Source of the DNA: an uncultured bacterium
GTDB taxonomy: Bacteria; Desulfobacterota; Syntrophorhabdia; Syntrophorhabdales; JANXAF01
Assembly (NCBI GenBank): GCA_938084905.1
Contig: CALKEQ010000004.1
Span: forward strand, 1 to 64,000
Direction: 5' to 3'
DNA: 64,000 bases
The position numbers and the translations under genes are program-made. Shown piece by piece: positions 36,231 through 46,067 of the stretch (its first letter is position 1; every line of letters starts with the position of its first letter). The notes under the pieces are model-generated. The model made no database searches, was not told the origin of the DNA, and saw only the letters and a list, made by a program, of their open reading frames with translations.

Positions 36231-36967
36231 CATATTACCTGAGATGGCAGGATCTGCTCGACATAATCCTTATAGCCTTTGTCGTTTACAGGGTTCTTCT
36301 ATTTATAAGGGGGACAAGGACTGTACAGCTACTTTTCGGCCTTTTTATTCTTTTCTTTTTCTTTTACGTTTCAAGATGGCTAGAACTATCAGCTGTAAGC
36401 TGGATACTTGACAATTTTTTTACTTACGCAGTCCTCATAGTTGTCATACTCTTTCAAGACGAGCTCAGAAGAATGCTCCTTGCCCTCGGAAGGAGTCCCT
36501 ATCTAAAAAAGATCAGCTATGTTGAGGAGACCCTTTTTTTCGATGAACTGACAAATGCGTGTACGATAATGAGCAAAAACAGGATTGGAGCGTTAATAGT
36601 TATAGAGAGGAAGGTTGGACTCGAAGACTTTATGGAAATTGGAACTAGACTCGATGCGGAGGTAAACACTGAGCTGATTCTGAGCATTTTTCAGCCCAAT
36701 TCCATCCTCCATGATGGAGCGATTATCATAAAAGAGGGAAGAATAAGGGCAGCAAGGTGCATCCTCCCATTAAGCATGAACGAAGAAGAAGCGAAAGGAC
36801 TCGGTACAAGACACAGGGCTGCACTGGGCATATCTGAGATTACTGATGCGATAGCGATATGTGTATCAGAGGAGAGAGGGGAAATCTCTTACGCTGTGAG
36901 GGGAAACCTCTATCTCAATGTGAGACCTGATACACTTAAAAAGACTCTCAAGGAACTTTTAGAATAG
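36227..36967 (+). CDS. cdaA: CdaA-type membrane diadenylate cyclase
   Basis: Makes the second messenger c-di-AMP from two ATP. Three N-terminal membrane helices (about 8-80) precede the DAC domain with LHDGAIII (DGA, near 162) and GTRHRAALG (RHR, near 188), the two catalytic motifs. ATGA overlap with folP. It is followed by a YbbR/CdaR gene, its usual regulator. Confidence 0.95.
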   Translation: MTYYLRWQDLLDIILIAFVVYRVLLFIRGTRTVQLLFGLFILFFFFYVSRWLELSAVSWILDNFFTYAVLIVVILFQDELRRMLLALGRSPYLKKISYVEETLFFDELTNACTIMSKNRIGALIVIERKVGLEDFMEIGTRLDAEVNTELILSIFQPNSILHDGAIIIKEGRIRAARCILPLSMNEEEAKGLGTRHRAALGISEITDAIAICVSEERGEISYAVRGNLYLNVRPDTLKKTLKELLE

Positions 36968-36973
36968 CAAGAT

Positions 36974-37624
36974 ATGCGGCTCTTCCTGAGGTACTTAACC
37001 TCCAATCTTAAGCTCAAGGTCATTTCCCTTATCGCTGCCATATTTATATGGTTTGCCATAGTCACAACAGGAGAGGTGAAACATACCATCTACGTGCCAG
37101 TTGTAGTTTCAGGTCTGAAGAATGATACGATTCTTCTGAAACTCGATCCTGAAGGGGTCTATTTAACTTTAAGAGGATCCATCTCGGAGATCAAAAGCCT
37201 GAAAAAAAACAGACTCAAAGTCAATCTTGAGCTCGCAGGTTTTCTTGAGGGTTATCATACGTACCATATTGAGAGGAAAAACGTGGTACTTCCCAAGGGT
37301 ATGAAGATTGAGGAAATATACCCAGATACTGTGGCCATTGAGATAGACAGGATTTCAAAAAAAAAGCTAAAGGTCGTTGTAAAATTGAATGAGGAGCTCA
37401 AAGAGAAGTACAGTATAGAATCTATCAATCCAGAGTACGTTGAGGTTGTTGGAGCAGAGAAGTGCCTAAAAGACAGGACAGAGATCGAAACCCTTCCCTT
37501 TTCTGTAAATGGGGATTCTAACTCACTTAAGATAAGTGTTGGGCTAAATACCGAAGGGATGGTCATAAAGAGTGTTTTTCCATCAAAAGTGAACGTAAAT
37601 TTAGTTAGGAGGGAAAAAAAATGA
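36974..37624 (+). CDS. cdaR: YbbR-domain protein (CdaR-like)
   Basis: Predicted membrane-anchored extracytoplasmic regulator of CdaA. It has one N-terminal helix (about 14-32, [20 protein letters not shown]) and then two or so beta-rich YbbR repeats, each with an EVIPD-like or [10 protein letters not shown]-type turn. The 216 residues are on the short side. The glmM gene that often follows is absent here. Confidence 0.88.
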   Translation: MRLFLRYLTSNLKLKVISLIAAIFIWFAIVTTGEVKHTIYVPVVVSGLKNDTILLKLDPEGVYLTLRGSISEIKSLKKNRLKVNLELAGFLEGYHTYHIERKNVVLPKGMKIEEIYPDTVAIEIDRISKKKLKVVVKLNEELKEKYSIESINPEYVEVVGAEKCLKDRTEIETLPFSVNGDSNSLKISVGLNTEGMVIKSVFPSKVNVNLVRREKK

Positions 37625-38349
37625 AGCTTATGGTTAACATCGACCACGTTGCGACACTTAGAGAGGCAAGGAGGACGAGCTATCCAGACCCTGTCTATGC
37701 AGCCGGTATAGTCGAAATGGCAGGCGCCTCTGGTGTGATTGTCCATCTAAGAGAGGATAGAAGACACATAAAAGACAGGGATCTTAGGCTTTTGAGGGAA
37801 GTTGTTAGAACGAAACTTAATCTGGAGATGGCCCAAACTGAGGAAATGATAAGAATTGCGGAAGACGTAAAGCCTGACATGGTAACGATCGTCCCTGAAA
37901 GGAGGGAAGAACTGACAACGGAAGGAGGTCTTGATGTAAAGGGGCTCCTCCCCGGATTGAAAAGTGCAGTTGAGAGAATAAAGGGAGCGGGGATTAAGGT
38001 AAGTCTATTCGTTGACCCTGAAATAGAACAGATAGAGGCATCAGTCCTTGCAGGAGCAGATATGGTAGAGATCCATACTGGAAGATATGCGGATGCACCC
38101 ACAGAAAGAGAGAAAATGGAAGAATTGAAAAGAATAGTAGATGCTGCAAAAAAGGCGAAAAGTGAGGGTTTAAAGGTTCATGCAGGACATGGCCTAAACT
38201 ATCATAATGTTTACGAGATAGCAAAGATACCTGAAATAGAAGAACTGAGCATAGGTCACAGTATAGTCGCGAGAGCGATCTTTGTCGGGCTCGATCGGGC
38301 AGTTCGAGACATGATAAAGATAATCGAGGCTGCAAGAAGGGGTGTTTAA
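37621..38349 (+). CDS. pdxJ: Pyridoxine 5'-phosphate synthase
   Basis: Final ring-closing step of DXP-dependent vitamin B6 synthesis, TIM barrel. Family motifs: [13 protein letters not shown] at the N-terminus, HLREDRRHI near 42, catalytic Glu in TIVPERREE near 75, and GHGLNYHNV near 195. ATGA overlap with cdaR; ends overlapping acpS. Confidence 0.96.
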   Translation: MKLMVNIDHVATLREARRTSYPDPVYAAGIVEMAGASGVIVHLREDRRHIKDRDLRLLREVVRTKLNLEMAQTEEMIRIAEDVKPDMVTIVPERREELTTEGGLDVKGLLPGLKSAVERIKGAGIKVSLFVDPEIEQIEASVLAGADMVEIHTGRYADAPTEREKMEELKRIVDAAKKAKSEGLKVHAGHGLNYHNVYEIAKIPEIEELSIGHSIVARAIFVGLDRAVRDMIKIIEAARRGV

Positions 38350-38690
38350 TGGCGATTGGCATCGATATAGTCGAAACGGAAAGGATAAGAAGGATACTGA
38401 AGAGACACGGAGATAAGTTCCTCGACAGGATTCTTTCAGAAGAGGAGAAAGATTATGTGACAAAAAAAAGGAGGATCGTTGAGTCACTATCTGGGATATT
38501 TGCTGCAAAGGAAGCGTTTATAAAGGCATTAGGGAGAAGTGTCCCTTTAAAAAAGATAAGGATTGTCCACAATCAGGGTAGACCTTTAATCCTCTATGAA
38601 AACGAGCTTTACAGAAGCCTAAGCATTTCTCACGAAAAGAATTACGCTATTGCAGTCGTACTTCTTCAGTCTGGAGGAAATAACAGATGA
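38349..38690 (+). CDS. acpS: Holo-[acyl-carrier-protein] synthase
   Basis: Transfers phosphopantetheine from CoA to ACP. The 113-residue protein has GIDIVETERI with the metal Asp, and the FAAKEAFIKALG motif (about 51-62) with the catalytic Glu/Lys. Single-base overlap with pdxJ and ATGA overlap with nnr. Confidence 0.95.
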   Translation: MAIGIDIVETERIRRILKRHGDKFLDRILSEEEKDYVTKKRRIVESLSGIFAAKEAFIKALGRSVPLKKIRIVHNQGRPLILYENELYRSLSISHEKNYAIAVVLLQSGGNNR

Positions 38691-40261
38691 AGGTACTTTC
38701 ACCTGAGAGGATGGCCTCTTACGATAACTATTCTATTAATGAGTGGGGGATTCCCTCCTCAGTCCTTATGGAAAACGCGGGAAGGACTCTCTTTCGGCTG
38801 ATGATGGAAAGATACTCAGACAAAATGGGAAATATCCTTGTTGTTGCAGGAAGGGGTAATAACGGCGGAGATGGCTTTGTCGTTGCCAGGTATGCGAAAC
38901 TGAAAGGTTTTGGGGTCTCAGTTTTTCTTCTTGGAAAAAAGGAGAAACTAAAAGGTGATGCTCGCCTAAACATGATCCTATTCGAGAAGATGGGTGGAAT
39001 GGTTCAGGAAATTCAAAACGATTTAGGACCTTTTTCCGCTTCTCTTAAAGATGCGACAATCGTTGTCGATGCCATATTTGGAACTGGCTTCTCCAAAGAG
39101 GTTTCAGGTCTTGAAAAGGATGTGATCAACTTAATCAATGAGGCTCGCAAGCCAGTTATCTCCATAGACATACCTTCCGGTCTCGATGGAAAAACAGGCC
39201 GTCCCTCTCCTGTGTGTGTGAAGGCTGACCACACGTTTACATTTGCCTACCCAAAACTGGGCCACATTCTCTATCCTGGTGCCTTTTACACAGGCAAACT
39301 AACTGTTATCGACATCTCTATCCCCTCCTTCGTTGAAGACATTTTGGGCTGGGACGCACATCTGATAGATGGAGAGATGCTCCGAAAAACGCTTAAAGAA
39401 AGACCCCCAGACTCCCACAAGGGGACTTTTGGCCATACGGTCGTTATAGCAGGGTCAAAAGGTAAGACCGGAGCCGCCTATATGGCATCACTTTCCGCAC
39501 TGAAAATAGGGGCCGGGCTTGTTACTCTTGTCATTCCTGAAAGTTTAAATCCCATCCTGGAGATGAAAACTACGGAAGTTATGACCTATCCCGTATATGA
39601 TCGTGGTCTAGGACACTTTACAGTCGATGCAGTTGAAGAGACCATAGAGTTTGTAAGGGACAAGGATGTGGTGATACTTGGACCTGGACTTTCACAGGAA
39701 AAAGAGGCTCTCGAATTTGCGAGAAGAATTTTTACCTCAATAGAGAAGCCATTTATAATAGATGCCGATGGAATAAACGCTTTTAAAGATGAACCTCATC
39801 TCCTCAAATATGGGGCCGGAAGGACGATAATCACACCACATCCAGGTGAATTCTCAAGACTCATAAAAAGAACAACAAAGGAAATAAACGAGAACCGGAT
39901 AGAGCTTGGTCTTGGATTTGCCAAAGAACACGGTGTAGTTCTGGTACTCAAAGGTGCGAGGACCCTTATCTTTGATGAAAAAGGGGAGGTTTACATAAAT
40001 CCTACTGGCAACCCTTCCCTCGCCAAGGGAGGATCTGGTGATATACTGACTGGGTTTATAGGTGGGCTTAAATCACAGGGCTATTCTCTTATTCAGTCTG
40101 CCATAATAGGTACCTACATTCATGGGTATATAGCGGACCTATGGGCTGAAAAGTACTCAGATATGGACCTTTTGGCAACAGACCTTCTTTCCTATCTGGG
40201 ATCTGCTATAAGAGAAATAAGAGATGGAAGGGACAGAGTTTATATCGAGAAGTCCTTATGA
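38687..40261 (+). CDS. nnr: Bifunctional NAD(P)HX epimerase / ADP- or ATP-dependent NAD(P)HX dehydratase
   Basis: Repairs hydrated NAD(P)H. The N-terminal YjeF epimerase domain (about 1-215) has GRGNNGGDGFVVAR and DIPSGLDG; the C-terminal ribokinase-like dehydratase domain (about 225-505) has the nucleotide motif NPTGNPSLAKGGSGDILTG. Full-length fusion, 524 residues. Overlaps tsaE by 38 bases. Confidence 0.96.
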   Translation: MKVLSPERMASYDNYSINEWGIPSSVLMENAGRTLFRLMMERYSDKMGNILVVAGRGNNGGDGFVVARYAKLKGFGVSVFLLGKKEKLKGDARLNMILFEKMGGMVQEIQNDLGPFSASLKDATIVVDAIFGTGFSKEVSGLEKDVINLINEARKPVISIDIPSGLDGKTGRPSPVCVKADHTFTFAYPKLGHILYPGAFYTGKLTVIDISIPSFVEDILGWDAHLIDGEMLRKTLKERPPDSHKGTFGHTVVIAGSKGKTGAAYMASLSALKIGAGLVTLVIPESLNPILEMKTTEVMTYPVYDRGLGHFTVDAVEETIEFVRDKDVVILGPGLSQEKEALEFARRIFTSIEKPFIIDADGINAFKDEPHLLKYGAGRTIITPHPGEFSRLIKRTTKEINENRIELGLGFAKEHGVVLVLKGARTLIFDEKGEVYINPTGNPSLAKGGSGDILTGFIGGLKSQGYSLIQSAIIGTYIHGYIADLWAEKYSDMDLLATDLLSYLGSAIREIRDGRDRVYIEKSL

Positions 40262-40673
40262 GACGATCCAAATAGGGGAAAAAATCGGACAGACCCTTTC
40301 TCCTGGTGATCTCGTCCTTATAACAGGCGAACTTGGTTCAGGAAAAACTCAGCTCGTAAAGGGGATCGCAAGGGGTTTAGGGGTATTAGACTGGATGTAC
40401 GTCTTAAGTCCTTCTTTCACCCTCGTAAACATATACGAGGGAGAAAGATTTCCCCTATTTCATGTGGACCTTTACAGAATCTCAGAAAAGGAGGTAGCGG
40501 ATCTTTTCCTTGAGGAAATGCTCGATGAAGGAGCTGTTGTTGTGGAATGGGCTGACAGGACGAAATGGGACAACTACGCGATGAAAATAAACATAGATGT
40601 AATAGGAGAAGCGGAAAGAAGAATAACGGTGAAAGTTGGTGAAAAAGGAAAAAGGCTAAGCAAGTTACAATAA
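40224..40673 (+). CDS. tsaE: tRNA threonylcarbamoyladenosine biosynthesis ATPase TsaE
   Basis: ATPase partner of TsaB/TsaD in making t6A in tRNA. Walker A is GELGSGKTQLVKG (about 35-47), followed by SPSFTLVNIY and HVDLYRI, and EWADR near 113. The ATG lies inside the end of nnr, an arrangement (nnr-tsaE) common in bacteria. Last gene of the ftsH operon before a fresh promoter. Confidence 0.94.
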   Translation: MEGTEFISRSPYETIQIGEKIGQTLSPGDLVLITGELGSGKTQLVKGIARGLGVLDWMYVLSPSFTLVNIYEGERFPLFHVDLYRISEKEVADLFLEEMLDEGAVVVEWADRTKWDNYAMKINIDVIGEAERRITVKVGEKGKRLSKLQ

Positions 40674-40758
40674 CCCGTTGAGCACCTGGATTTGTGTTAA
40701 ACCTCTCCGTTCTGACTCTACTCGAATAGGCTTTCTTTCGAAAAAGGCTCAAGTGGTG

Positions 40759-40787
40759 TTGAGAATTGTTTTTGGATTTAGTATTAT
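40759..40787 (+). promoter_or_regulatory. Promoter of the lysC-cimA operon
   Basis: TTGAGA, 17 bases, TATTAT (both 5 of 6). Leader of about 33 bases leads to lysC, whose ATG follows CGGAGGATCCTG. No lysine riboswitch or leader peptide is recognisable. Confidence 0.7.
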
Positions 40788-40826
40788 AAGTCTTTACTAT
40801 AAGGAGCTCACCTTCGGAGGATCCTG

Positions 40827-42074
40827 ATGCTGGTTGTTCAAAAATACGGAGGAACTTCCCTCGGAGACCTAGAAAGGATAAGAAATGTGGCAAAAAGAAT
40901 AATATCGTACAGGGAAAGAAACGACAGCCTCGTAGTTGTGGTCTCCGCAATGGCAGGTGAAACGGATAGGCTCCTTTCACTGGCAAAAAGCATAACCAAG
41001 TCCCCAGACGAAAGGGAACTGGACGTTCTTTTGACAACAGGAGAACAGGTAAGCTCTGCACTTCTCGCAATAACATTGAAAAGCATGTACTGTGAAGCTA
41101 TCTCCCTTCAGGGCCATCAGATAAAAATAATAACCGATTCAACTCACACAAAGGCGAGAATCATTGAGGTAGAAACGGAAAAAATAACCGCGGAGCTAAA
41201 CAAGGGGAAGGTTGTGATTGTTTCCGGATTCCAAGGTGTAGACAAAAAGGGTGATCTGACCACCCTCGGCAGGGGAGGTTCGGACACTACAGCTGTAGCT
41301 TTAGCGGCTGCCTTAAAGGCTGACATATGCGAAATTTACACCGATGTGGATGGAGTCTACACCGCTGATCCAAACGTGTGTCCCAGGGCAAGAAGGCTAG
41401 ATGCTATAACCTATGATGAAATGCTTGAGATGGCAAGCCTTGGAGCAAAGGTTTTACAACTTAGGTCCGTTGAGCTGGCAAAGAGATACAATGTTCCAAT
41501 CCTTGTGAAATCCTCATTCGTGGATGGTCCGGGGACTTTAGTTTGCAAGGAGGTGACAAAAGTGGCCATGGAGAAGGTTATGATCTCCGGCGTTACGTAC
41601 AACAAAAATGAGGCGAAGATCACAATAAGCAGAGTTCCAGATAGACCTGGGATCGCAGCAAAGATCTTCACTGCACTTGCAGATGCAAATATTGTTGTAG
41701 ATATAATAGTCCAGAACGTAAGCAAGGGGAGCTTTACAGACATAACTTATACGGTTTCGAGAGCAGATGCGAAAAAGGCGCATAAGATAACCGAGGAGGT
41801 GGCAAAAGAGATTGGCGCTGAAAGCGTAATCTTAGATGAGAATATAGCAAAGGTTTCGATAGTCGGTTCTGGTATGATGTCCCACTACGGTGTGGCAGCA
41901 AAGATGTTTTCAACTTTAGCTGCAGAGGGCATAAACATAGAGGCAATAACCACATCCGAAATAAAGATATCATGCGTTATTGAGGAAAAGTACGCCGAAT
42001 TAGCTGTTCAGGCTTTACATAAAGCCTTCGGTCTGGACAGCGAAGACGTTGAGGAGGAGAAGCTTTGTTCATAG
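40827..42074 (+). CDS. lysC: Aspartate kinase
   Basis: Phosphorylates aspartate at the head of the Lys/Thr/Met/Ile pathways. The kinase domain begins [29 protein letters not shown] near 150 and the [12 protein letters not shown] segment near 170 are characteristic. Two C-terminal ACT domains (about 265-405) imply feedback inhibition by lysine and/or threonine. A strong GGAGG precedes ATG. Operon with cimA suggests supply for isoleucine. Confidence 0.96.
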   Translation: MLVVQKYGGTSLGDLERIRNVAKRIISYRERNDSLVVVVSAMAGETDRLLSLAKSITKSPDERELDVLLTTGEQVSSALLAITLKSMYCEAISLQGHQIKIITDSTHTKARIIEVETEKITAELNKGKVVIVSGFQGVDKKGDLTTLGRGGSDTTAVALAAALKADICEIYTDVDGVYTADPNVCPRARRLDAITYDEMLEMASLGAKVLQLRSVELAKRYNVPILVKSSFVDGPGTLVCKEVTKVAMEKVMISGVTYNKNEAKITISRVPDRPGIAAKIFTALADANIVVDIIVQNVSKGSFTDITYTVSRADAKKAHKITEEVAKEIGAESVILDENIAKVSIVGSGMMSHYGVAAKMFSTLAAEGINIEAITTSEIKISCVIEEKYAELAVQALHKAFGLDSEDVEEEKLCS

Positions 42075-43660
42075 AATTTTACGACACGACCTTAAGAGAT
42101 GGAGCCCAATCTGAGGATATATCTTTCACTCTGAATGACAAGCTGAGAATAACCGAACTTCTTGACGACTTTGGTATCCATTTTATCGAGGGAGGCTGGC
42201 CAGGATCTAATCCCAAGGATCTTTACTACTTCAAAGAAGTGAAGAAATTGGCACTAAAGAACTCGAAAATAGTCGCCTTCTCAAGCACTACAAAGAGCAC
42301 CTCCCGGCCCGGAAGTGACAAATCTTTAAAACTGCTACTAGATTCTGAGACCGAGTATGTGACCATTGTGGGAAAAAGCTGGGATTTACACGTAAGGGAT
42401 GCTCTCAAAGTTTCACTTGATAAAAATTTAACGATGATTGAGAAGACAATCGACTTTTTGAAAAAAAATGGAAGGAAGGTTTTCTTTGACGCAGAACATT
42501 TCTTTGATGGATACAAAAGGAACCCAGATTACACGATGAAGGTAATTGAGGTTGCTTACTCTGCGGGAGCAGATGCCATAGTACTATGTGACACAAATGG
42601 TGGATCTATGCCAGATGAGGTCTACGAAATAGTAAAGCGCGTAAAAATGGACAAAAGGATAAAGGTGAAACTTGGTATTCACACGCATAACGATACGGAG
42701 ATGGCAGTTGCAAACACAATAATGGCGGTAAAAGCCGGATGCACACAGGTACAAGGAACGATAAACGGGTACGGGGAGAGGTGTGGAAATGCCAATCTCT
42801 GTTCAGTTATCCCGAATTTGATCCTGAAAATGGGCTTTGAGGGAATAGAAAAGGAGAAACTGAAAAAACTTAGAGAACTGAGCCTTACCGTTGATGAGAT
42901 AGCTAATCTCGTACCTGATAAGCGTAAGCCGTACGTCGGTGAAAGTGCCTTCGCTCACAAAGGAGGAATACATGTGAGTGCGGTCTGCAGGAATCCAGAA
43001 ACCTATGAGCACATAAGACCAGAACTTGTGGGTAATAGCCAAAGAATCCTCATATCCGACCTTTCCGGAGAAAGTAGCATCATAAGGAAGGCAAAGGAGT
43101 TTAACATAGACCTAAGCAATGAAAAGGGAAAAAAACACGTGAAAGAGATCGTAAAAAGGATCAAAGAGATGGAGCTTTTCGGATATCAGTTTGAGGGAGC
43201 TGATGGAACTCTTGAGCTTCTCATAAAGAAAGTGATGGGCTTACACAAAAAGTACTTCGACCTTGTCGGATTCAGAGTAATAGTGGAAAAGACAAGCAAG
43301 GGAGATATTCTCTCAGAGGCAACAATAATGGTGAAGGTAGGTGACCGCCTAGAACACACCGCAGCACTTGGTTGTGGTCCCGTGAATGCTTTAGACAATG
43401 CCCTAAGGAAAGCCCTTCACAAGTTCTATCCTTCTCTTAAAGAGGTGGAACTCGTGGATTACAAGGTTAGGGTTTTGACGACCAAGGCGGGAACTGAAGC
43501 TCCAATTAGGGTTCTTATAGAGAGTTCGGATGGGAAAAGGGTTTGGGGAACGGTCGGTGTATCCGAAAACATAATCGAGGCTAGCTGGGAAGCCCTCGTA
43601 GACAGTATTGACTACAAGCTCTTAATTGAGGAGGAAAAGGAACTTGGAAAAACTCGTTGA
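42065..43660 (+). CDS. cimA: (R)-citramalate synthase
   Basis: Condenses pyruvate and acetyl-CoA to citramalate, giving isoleucine without threonine deaminase. The TIM-barrel has [15 protein letters not shown] and metal ligands in [26 protein letters not shown] and the long length (531) mark the CimA branch (TIGR00977 type) rather than LeuA. The C-terminal LeuA dimer/regulatory domain occupies about 390-520. Start is TTG overlapping lysC by 10 bases, after GAGGAG. Confidence 0.93.
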   Translation: MFIEFYDTTLRDGAQSEDISFTLNDKLRITELLDDFGIHFIEGGWPGSNPKDLYYFKEVKKLALKNSKIVAFSSTTKSTSRPGSDKSLKLLLDSETEYVTIVGKSWDLHVRDALKVSLDKNLTMIEKTIDFLKKNGRKVFFDAEHFFDGYKRNPDYTMKVIEVAYSAGADAIVLCDTNGGSMPDEVYEIVKRVKMDKRIKVKLGIHTHNDTEMAVANTIMAVKAGCTQVQGTINGYGERCGNANLCSVIPNLILKMGFEGIEKEKLKKLRELSLTVDEIANLVPDKRKPYVGESAFAHKGGIHVSAVCRNPETYEHIRPELVGNSQRILISDLSGESSIIRKAKEFNIDLSNEKGKKHVKEIVKRIKEMELFGYQFEGADGTLELLIKKVMGLHKKYFDLVGFRVIVEKTSKGDILSEATIMVKVGDRLEHTAALGCGPVNALDNALRKALHKFYPSLKEVELVDYKVRVLTTKAGTEAPIRVLIESSDGKRVWGTVGVSENIIEASWEALVDSIDYKLLIEEEKELGKTR

Positions 43661-44111
43661 GCTAAGAGATGCAACGAAAGAACTTAGTCTCATCCGTTCT
43701 CTAAAGGACTATAAAAGACCATTTGAGGTGGTTGGAAATTACAGATTGATAGATGATGGAAAGCTACCGGAGGCAACTGTAATTATAAAAACTGACGAGC
43801 AAAAGACACATGAGGCTGCAACAGGTGTTGGCCCTGTTGACGCCTTAGCTAATGTTCTTAAAAAGAGTCTTACACGTGTTTTTCCTTTTATAGAAAATGT
43901 GAGACTTGTGGACTATTCGGCTAAAATCCATGACGCAAAAACGGGGACTGCGGCAAAAGTTGAAGTTTCAATAGTTTTTTCAAATGGAGAGGAACTTTGG
44001 AAAGTATCGGAAATATCAGAAAATATAAATGCCGCTTCTTTTATGGCTTTGCTTGACGGCTTCGAATATGCTATTCACCTTCACCGCCTTTCTCCGAAAC
44101 CGTTGAAGTAA
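43644..44111 (+). CDS. Stand-alone LeuA-type allosteric (regulatory) domain protein
   Basis: About 155 residues with no catalytic barrel. The body, for example [28 protein letters not shown]-type sequence and the [23 protein letters not shown]-type strand, parallels the C-terminal domain of the upstream cimA product ([34 protein letters not shown]). It thus looks like a duplicated regulatory domain. It probably binds a branched-chain amino acid and may oligomerise with CimA. TTG 43644 is chosen because GAGGAGG sits 9 bases upstream; TTG 43626 is the ORF-track alternative. Confidence 0.8.
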   Translation: MEKLVELRDATKELSLIRSLKDYKRPFEVVGNYRLIDDGKLPEATVIIKTDEQKTHEAATGVGPVDALANVLKKSLTRVFPFIENVRLVDYSAKIHDAKTGTAAKVEVSIVFSNGEELWKVSEISENINAASFMALLDGFEYAIHLHRLSPKPLK

Positions 44112-44611
44112 ATCTTTTCGTACATTAAATCCTCCTTCTTGATCTTCCTCTTTTTCTCGTCAGGATAACCTATGCTTATTATGGATAGGACCCGCAAGTC
44201 TTCTGGAATCTTAAGCACTTCCCTCACGTACTCCTCCGCACTTTTTTTCTCGGAGTGTTTTCTGTTTCTTATCTGAATCCAGCAACTGCCTAAACCAAGT
44301 GATTGTGCTGTAAGCTGGAGGATTATGGATGCTATTGAACCATCCTCAATCCAGCAATCCGATTTTTTTTCCTCTCCACATACCACAACCCCTAGCCTTG
44401 CGTCTTTTAAAAAAGAGGAACCATGTTCTTTGGCTAGGGAGAGTTTGTGGAGAAGCTCTCTATCGTCCACAAATATGAAGACCCATGGGTTTATACCTCT
44501 CGATGAGGGAGAGCGTAAGACAGCCTCTTTTAAGATCTCAATTTTATCTGGCTCAATCTCCTTGTCCTTGTATTTCCTTATGCTCCTTCTTTCCCTCAAG
44601 ATCTCAATCAT
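44081..44611 (-). CDS. Nitroreductase-family FMN protein
   Basis: Dimeric FMN oxidoreductase, 176 residues. It starts with ERRSIRKYKDKEI (FMN-phosphate site) and contains SPSSRGINPWVFI near 36 and LGSCWIQIRN near 112. Substrate (nitro compound, quinone or flavin) cannot be told. AAGGAGG precedes ATG. The 3' end overlaps the LeuA-domain gene by 31 bases on the other strand; it follows fmt by 11 bases. Confidence 0.9.
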   Translation of the reverse strand: MIEILRERRSIRKYKDKEIEPDKIEILKEAVLRSPSSRGINPWVFIFVDDRELLHKLSLAKEHGSSFLKDARLGVVVCGEEKKSDCWIEDGSIASIILQLTAQSLGLGSCWIQIRNRKHSEKKSAEEYVREVLKIPEDLRVLSIISIGYPDEKKRKIKKEDLMYEKIYFNGFGERR

Positions 44612-44622
44612 TTTTTTCCTCC

Positions 44623-45543
44623 TTATGTTAGGGTTTTCCCAACGATCTCCCTTTGACCAATTGCAAACTCGTACCCACTCATTCTCCGTTTCGCCTCCAG
44701 CTGAACCTCTAATAAAAGAACAGTTCCGGATCCGGTGGAACAGACTATCCCCTCTTTGTTGAAAAGTACTATCTTTCCAGGTTTATCAGAAGAATTAAGA
44801 TCGTAGACTTTTGCCCTGTGGACTTTAAGTAATTTCCCATCTAGATAGGTATAAGCAACTGGCCAGCCCGCATATGCCCTGATTAGGTTTACAATCTCAG
44901 TTGAGCTTTTCGTCCAATCGATTTTTGCCATCTCCTTTCTAATCATCTTAGTGTATGTTGCTTTAGCTTCTTCCTGAACTATTCCCTCTTTGAGTTCCTC
45001 CATCTCAATCTGGGCGAGAAAGGCTGGAAGAATCTGAGAGGATCTGAATGAAAGCCTTCTTCCTAGAGACTGGGAGTCGTCTTCCTCGTATATCTCCATT
45101 TTTTCCTGGTAAAGTATGTTCCCGGCATCCATTCTCCTGTCCATTTTTATTATCGTTATGCCAGTCTCCCTATCCCCATTTAGAATTGCCGCCTGTATGG
45201 GTGATGGACCCCTGTATTTTGGGAGAAGGGAGGGATGTAAGTTTATTGAACCTATCTTTGGTAAATTGAGGAAACTCTCAGGTATCATCAAGCCAAAAGA
45301 GACTACAACGAAAAGGTCAAACTCCAATGACATAATCTTCTTTGCAGAATCATCAGAAAAGGAATCGATCTCTATGACATTTAACCCTAAGGAAAGAGCC
45401 ACCTTTTTTACCTCGTTGTCATCGAGCATGTATCCTCTACCCTTAGGTTTAGCCTTTTTTGTTACAACAAGGGAAACATGATCTTTAATCGAAACTAGGG
45501 ATGGTACGGAGAAAGCGGAAGATCCAAAGAAGCAGACTCTCAT
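44623..45543 (-). CDS. fmt: Methionyl-tRNA formyltransferase
   Basis: Formylates initiator Met-tRNA. The core motif is INLHPSLLPKYRGPSPIQ with catalytic Asn and His near 105; TGITIIKMDRRMDAGNIL supplies the catalytic Asp near 140. The C-terminal OB-like tRNA domain is present; length 306 is normal. ATGA-type overlap with def. Confidence 0.96.
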   Translation of the reverse strand: MRVCFFGSSAFSVPSLVSIKDHVSLVVTKKAKPKGRGYMLDDNEVKKVALSLGLNVIEIDSFSDDSAKKIMSLEFDLFVVVSFGLMIPESFLNLPKIGSINLHPSLLPKYRGPSPIQAAILNGDRETGITIIKMDRRMDAGNILYQEKMEIYEEDDSQSLGRRLSFRSSQILPAFLAQIEMEELKEGIVQEEAKATYTKMIRKEMAKIDWTKSSTEIVNLIRAYAGWPVAYTYLDGKLLKVHRAKVYDLNSSDKPGKIVLFNKEGIVCSTGSGTVLLLEVQLEAKRRMSGYEFAIGQREIVGKTLT

Positions 45544-46031
45544 CTCTTTTTGGCTAGGTAAATTTTTCTGAAAAGGGATCTTTTTACAGGGCTCAGCCTG
45601 TCGATAAAGAGGATTCCCTCCAGATGGTCTATCTCATGCTGTATAGCCCTTGCTATAATCCCGTCGCATTCAAAATCTATCTCCTTTCCTTCAAGATCTA
45701 GACCCCTTACTTTCACTTTTCTGAATCGGGTAAGAAGCTCAAAGTACCCTGGAATACTCAAGCATCCTTCTTCTCGCGTCTCCTCTCCCTCGAATTGGAC
45801 GATTTCTGGGTTTAAAATAACCATTGGCCCTTCCTTCCCCAATCCGTCTACCACAATAACCCTGTGAAGGAACCCAACCTGATTGGCCGCAAGACCAATT
45901 CCCTTATTCGCCTTCATCGTTTCAACCATATCCTCTGCGAGCTTTAGAATCCCTTCAGTTATTTCACGAACTGATCTGGCCTTCATCCTTAATGTGGGAT
46001 CGGGATACTTTCTTATCTCCAGAATTGCCAC
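45540..46031 (-). CDS. def: Peptide deformylase
   Basis: Removes formyl groups from new proteins. All three metal/active-site motifs are present: GIGLAANQVG (about 43-52), EEGCLSIPG (about 87-95) and QHEIDHLEG (about 130-138). The start is GTG without a Shine-Dalgarno site; a TTGACT-18-TAAAAT promoter overlapping the end of the upstream oxidase gene puts +1 exactly at this GTG. Confidence 0.96.
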   Translation of the reverse strand: MAILEIRKYPDPTLRMKARSVREITEGILKLAEDMVETMKANKGIGLAANQVGFLHRVIVVDGLGKEGPMVILNPEIVQFEGEETREEGCLSIPGYFELLTRFRKVKVRGLDLEGKEIDFECDGIIARAIQHEIDHLEGILFIDRLSPVKRSLFRKIYLAKKR

Positions 46032-46037
46032 GCCTAA

Positions 46038-46067
46038 ATTTTATTTTCTCAGCTAGTTTATAGTCAA
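46038..46067 (-). promoter_or_regulatory. Promoter of def-fmt (leaderless)
   Basis: Minus-strand TTGACT (5 of 6), 18 bases, TAAAAT (5 of 6). +1 computed at 46031, the G of the def GTG. The -35 overlaps the stop of the upstream FAD-oxidase gene. Confidence 0.55.

Noticed and set aside
40674-40826. Possible lysine riboswitch or leader peptide before lysC
   Set aside because: Only about 33 bases lie between the predicted +1 and the ATG, too short for a lysine aptamer, and no lysine-rich leader ORF is seen.
40417-41076. 219-residue minus-strand ORF across tsaE, the intergenic space and lysC
   Set aside because: Shadow of two well-supported genes; Leu/Phe/Ser/Pro-rich with no domain.
44081-44111. 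Frameshift joining cimA and the LeuA-domain gene into one protein
   Set aside because: CimA already has its own complete LeuA C-terminal domain, and the downstream gene has its own GAGGAGG site and TTG start, so a separate duplicate gene is the simpler reading.
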